From Marsupella aquatica (lineage: Eukaryota; Marchantiophyta), in the NCBI GenBank assembly GCA_973895155.1, contig OZ316897.1, forward strand, positions 12,462,001 to 12,526,000: DNA of 64,000 nt, in the 5' to 3' direction. Numbering within the stretch: position 1 is the stretch's first letter; each line of letters starts with the position of its first letter. The translations under genes were made by a program, and so were the position numbers. Positions 59,977 to 64,000 of this stretch are shown piece by piece. Below the pieces are notes generated by a model. It did no database searches. It worked only from the letters and a program-made list of their open reading frames with translations, and was not told where the DNA came from.

Positions 59977-62030
59977 GCACGGTGAAACCGAGGAAACAGA
60001 AGGTGTTGAATTATTTTCGACCTTTACAAGTTGATCATCTTCAAGTGTAAATTGAGTCTCAATCTTGTACAGCAGGTCAACATTTGGGCTGATGCATTTG
60101 CGGCCTTTTAATTACACCGCAAGGTTGGGGAACGTACATACAGCACTACCTCACAAGAGTTATTTCAACCCACTGCTTAGTAGTCCTGTAAAGATTTTGC
60201 AGCACTCCCATCACTACAATTGCAACACCAAGCTCCTCTGGTCTCACAGGGAAACCCAAGTGCAGGTCAAAAACCTCGTGCTCTTGTGATGTATACTTTG
60301 GAATTCTTTCTAGGGGTAACCATCCAGCACCCACTGAATAATAGCACTTCTAGATAAATGTGCTAAGTCCTCTGTCAGGTCTGGAATCGTTTAAAATTTT
60401 GTAGACTCGGGGTTCTTGAGGTTAAGTGTACTAGTTGTCAAGATCTCTGTGAGATGTACTGAATGGTCTATACCCACTGGGATTTGTCAAATTTTAATTG
60501 CGAGAGGATGAGACTAGCTTTGACTGGCTCATGAAAGGAGGACATGAGAACTGTGTATCATTTTATACTGAGCCTGATTCCATCATATTCCAACACTTGT
60601 CCTGCAAAGTGAATGCTTAGAGTGAACTGGCAGAATCATGGTTCACACATCTTTCATCGTTCGCCACAGCTTGGGCTCGCCTAATTGGCCATAAACTCTA
60701 AATGTTATGCATGACATTCAATGGAAAACGTGTGTCTCCTGAAAACAAGTCAAATCACTAATGCGGTGCAGCGTTCATGAAATGAGTCTTCTCTCGTATA
60801 CTCAAGAGTGGGGAAGTCTTCTCCCCACTCATCCCCAATCCTGCAGTGGTTTGCTGTTATGAATCTCTAAAGTCAAGGATAACACGGGATGGGGCCAGCG
60901 GAATTGTCTAGACGGAAAATATGAGGGTAAGCATAGGTTGCATTCTTTAGAGCTCAAACTTGTTCTTGTGCGCTCTTAGGTGATTTCCATCTTGACTAGT
61001 ATAACTCTGTCTCTTTCGTGTGTTATCCTCATGACTGCCTTACCTCAATATTTTTTGTGGGAATCGGAATACATGCATGGATTTAGGTCCAAATATGCCT
61101 ATGATTGTTCTAGTTTTGAGTTTCCCTCAAATGCTCAAACTCCGACCAATCTGGATTGAGCTCAGTATTGCTTCACCCATTGCTAAAGAAACGTAGCTTA
61201 ACCCATGGCGTGGAGGGTGTTATAGCCCATAACCCCAAACAGGCTCTGGGTTAGTAAGTGACATTATTTTTTCCCACATAATTTGAGATTTTGAGATTTG
61301 GCAAGACTGGCTGGGGATTATGAGACTTCATACAGGCTGGCAAAGGGGTTATGGCTGGGGACCTTCCATGAAACTACAAAGGAAAAATGAGAGGAGCGGG
61401 TTATGAAGGGCGAAACACACACACACAAGTCCAAACAACTCTTCACATGGCTGAAAGAAGGAGACTTTATCACCCCCTAAGACAGTTGCTCTGTTTCACA
61501 GAATCAATTACAACACTTCATCCATGAGGTCTCTGGTCTTTTGAGTCACATGTCTTTCTTGCATCTCTTACTGAATATTTTCTGAGAAAAAGAAAAGTTT
61601 TTGAGGTTTGAGACCCCCTTAAAGAATTGTGGAGACAGCCCAATAGTTAGACCCTTGGCTTGTGTGGAGGAGGTCTGCTGTTATTCCTGATCATGCAGGT
61701 TCCTCAATGTTTCTTTCTTACCATGTTTAACCAAACTAACTGAAAGGAATCTGCTCACATATCCCCAAAACAAACTAAATATTAGTGGGGGTGAATGGAA
61801 ACAGTGATAAGTAGATTTCCTAAAACAATTAAAAAGGGGTTCCCAGTAATTCCAAATGGCCAGAATTACAAAGGGAAAACCCTTCTAAAGCATATTAGAC
61901 AACAGATCATTACTTTTAGAAATCAAACATTATGTGCAGGTCAAGTACCTTTTCCATAAGGGGAACTCATAACAACTTTCCCAACTTACTGGGGTCGTTA
62001 ACTAACTCAATTGGGTATTCAGCAAGTAAT
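59977..62030. other. Intergenic, no gene seen
   Basis: Probable 3' UTR, then gene-free DNA. Only short frames on both strands; an ACACACACAC run at ~61412-61423. Confidence 0.5.
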
Positions 62031-62300
62031 TTTTTTTAAACTTGTCCATTTAGGCGTCTCAGAACTTGGCAATAGGAGTATAACTCAAGAGTTTATGGGA
62101 ACTCCCATATAAAGTTGTAGGAACATTCTGCTCCTGTAAGGAAAGGCAGCAGGCTAATACCTAACCAATAAGCCTAACCATATTCTGTTACTTTAGGCTG
62201 GAATCCATAAATTCAACAATCCACAAAGCTGAAATTGAAGGCACCAAGAATTCCTGGGCAGCTGGAAAGCAAACAAATTGTCCGCAGTCATCACCAAATT
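62031..62300. repeat. Dispersed repeat, partner of 27.1-27.4 kb
   Basis: GGGAACTCCCATATAAAGTT, TGTAAGGAAAGGCAGCAGGC, ACTTTAGGCTGGAATCC and GAAATTGAAGGCACC follow the same order as at 27.12-27.33 kb. No coding. Confidence 0.6.
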
Positions 62301-62679
62301 GGAATTTTGGTAAAAAATAACCTGCCAGAGTTTTGGTTTGAGACCGCTCACACCACTCATCCGCTGGTTAACTAAACATCCATGATTTTTGAATGGACAT
62401 GGACTATTCTAGAAGGAGGAAATGATTCTCGAAGGGTGATCACACAATTTATGCGAGCAATTTTGGTGCAGGTACCAGTGTGCTGACCGCGCTAGTTGGT
62501 GATGGTCGCATTTTGCGACTCAGATGTGATCATGTGGCCCTTTGTGCGCCCGATAGTTTTGGGAAAATGTAGCATTTCTATGATCAGACAATCTAACACA
62601 AATCTTGGGTATGTATTTCCCAACTACAAGAGAGTTTGTAACAACTATATAGTCATTTTTGTTTTTTCCACAAGGCAAA

Positions 62680-63125
62680 GGTTGGGACCTGCAAGGGCCA
62701 GAAACTTTCCAGACCTTGTCCTTTAGACACCACAAATTATGCCGTCAGACCTGGTGCATGAGGGCGGACTGCAAGAGTTTACTTGTTCATTCATAGCCTC
62801 ACGCGAATCAAGTTAAGGGCCATTTTTTGAAAGACACTTCACATGTGAGTTGGCCCTTAGGACTGTCTTGCATGTGCAAGAGTCCTGAAAACTGCGGCCC
62901 TTACCAAGCCACAGATGCCGGGAAAAAGTTAAAACCAAATGTTTTGTTTTATTACATTTTAAAGGTACAGGACCTCAAGGGCCGAAAATTTTCCGGCCCT
63001 TGCCCTTGTATCTCCACAAAAGACTCCATCAGGACTGCCGCCCTCTCGCTGCCTCAACTCATGACACGAGTTCATTTTAGGGCCGATTTGCAAAGGACCA
63101 AAGACATGCAAGACGGCCCTTAGTC
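62680..63125. repeat. Two diverged ~280-bp units with AAGGGCC / GGCCCTTA ends
   Basis: Unit 1 has GGGACCTGCAAGGGCCAGAA and AAGGGCC...GGCCCTTAG (62816-62862). Unit 2 has GGACCTCAAGGGCCGAAAAT and TAGGGCC...GGCCCTTAG (~63080-63122). The short inverted ends suggest a small transposon-derived unit. Confidence 0.5.
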
Positions 63126-64000
63126 TACGACCCAGCTAAACCCCGGCCAAACTATTTCAATCACCAGAAACCTTCAGGGAAGAGTTCATTTGAGACGCCC
63201 CGTTAAATTACACAAGTCACTTAAATATTTAATTACACAAGATCTCCTTAGGAAAGCTAGTACGGAACTTTAGTACAGTTCAGACCGTACAGTACAATTT
63301 GCGACACCTGCCTGATCTTCCCCTGCCCGTTTCGGGTAGCCTGGACCGGTTTAAAGCTACCCCGCCATTGCCCGGGTAGCTGCCTGGTAGCCTGCCCGGC
63401 TCTGCCATCTCTGACGCCCTCTGTTTTTTCTCACGGTTCTCACCCCCAAGTATTTAAACGGCGGCGCATCGCAACAGCTAGCGCATGCCCAGAGGAATCT
63501 AGCCTACGGGATCCTTATTTTCCGAACTGACCGTGCCCTATTTCTCAGAACTCTTGATGCAAAATAGGCGAAAATTTCAAGTCAAAGGTTCCGAACCCGC
63601 CAGGTCGCCGGGTCGCCCTGAACCATCTCCCCCTAATAAAACAAAAACTTACCCGACAAAACGAGACGTACCTCCCCGGTGCCCCGGTGGGAAATTTCAA
63701 TCCAACGGGCCGGTCTGCAGCATAGAAAGTTTTTTGGGGGACATAAATGCACTGATGCGGAATTCACGGGATGAATTGTCCAGAAAGTTGCAAATTGTCA
63801 TTTCGCTTACGGGCTGCAAGGTCTTCGTGCTTTGCGTTTTTATTGACAAAAGACAATTGTTTTCGAAACCACAAAAATTGTTGTCTCGCGACCGAGTTTT
63901 CTGAGCCCATCACCGTACTGCCAGCTCGATTGACACAAATAAATATTAAGATTGTTGATCTTGTTAGCGAAATTTTTCGGTATCCAAGACATTTTGAATA
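63126..64000. other. Intergenic to window edge; GGTAGC-rich patch
   Basis: Bases 63306-63405 repeat GGTAGC(C/T) and CCCGG phrases. A 123-codon plus frame (63533-63904) has no domain I recognise. It may be the promoter of a gene beyond the window. Confidence 0.35.

Overview
The window is nuclear DNA from a land plant. It holds plastid genes of plant type (plastid terminal oxidase, a plastid rhodanese), a plant-type HMG-CoA reductase, many short GT-AG introns, AAACCCTAA boxes upstream of one gene, TTTAGGG telomere-like motifs, and long gene-poor stretches of repeats. I cannot fix the species. The HMGR and kinase sequences and the loose gene spacing look more like a non-seed plant (bryophyte or lycophyte) than a flowering plant, but that is an impression. 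I worked without searches. Names come from motifs and remembered family features, and exon borders from reading frame, GT/AG sites and phase agreement.

Seven protein genes can be reconstructed, all on the + strand: (1) 2199-5425, plastid terminal oxidase PTOX, nine exons, all six di-iron ligands present; (2) 7871-9252, an ALG13-like glycosyltransferase subunit, three exons, with an unusual nucleotide-sugar motif; (3) 18792-21276, HMG-CoA reductase, four exons, full catalytic set; (4) 29916-33380, a plastid rhodanese-like protein (STR14 type), five exons; (5) 36740-43748, a 1314-residue coiled-coil/nuclear-type protein resembling MEE22, seven exons; (6) 48209-50850, the transmembrane and kinase part of a receptor-like kinase whose 5' end I could not find; (7) 57242-59976, a 155-residue protein joining a DDA1-like segment to a C-terminal SAP motif, six exons.

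The space between genes is largely repeats. There is a Copia-like LTR fragment at the left edge, nine degenerate copies of one unit at 10.7-12.0 kb, and two ATGTC/GACAT minisatellites (12.48-13.16 kb and, in the opposite sense, 25.37-26.29 kb) that share an edge sequence and lie on either side of HMGR. There are also two families of terminal-inverted-repeat elements with multiplied ends, SINE-like pieces, and dispersed repeat pairs. Local tandem duplications lie in the leader or 3' region of several genes (HMGR 3' end, and the leaders of the MEE22-like, kinase and DDA1-SAP genes).

The genes do not form a pathway: plastid redox (PTOX, rhodanese), sterol/isoprenoid synthesis (HMGR), N-glycan assembly (ALG13), and signalling or nuclear functions (kinase, MEE22-like, DDA1-SAP). 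The points most worth a second look are the DDA1-SAP protein, the altered ALG13 motif, the five-heptad repeats and chained upstream ORFs of the MEE22-like gene, a 31-base candidate poison exon in that gene, and a 114-bp duplication that includes the HMGR stop codon.
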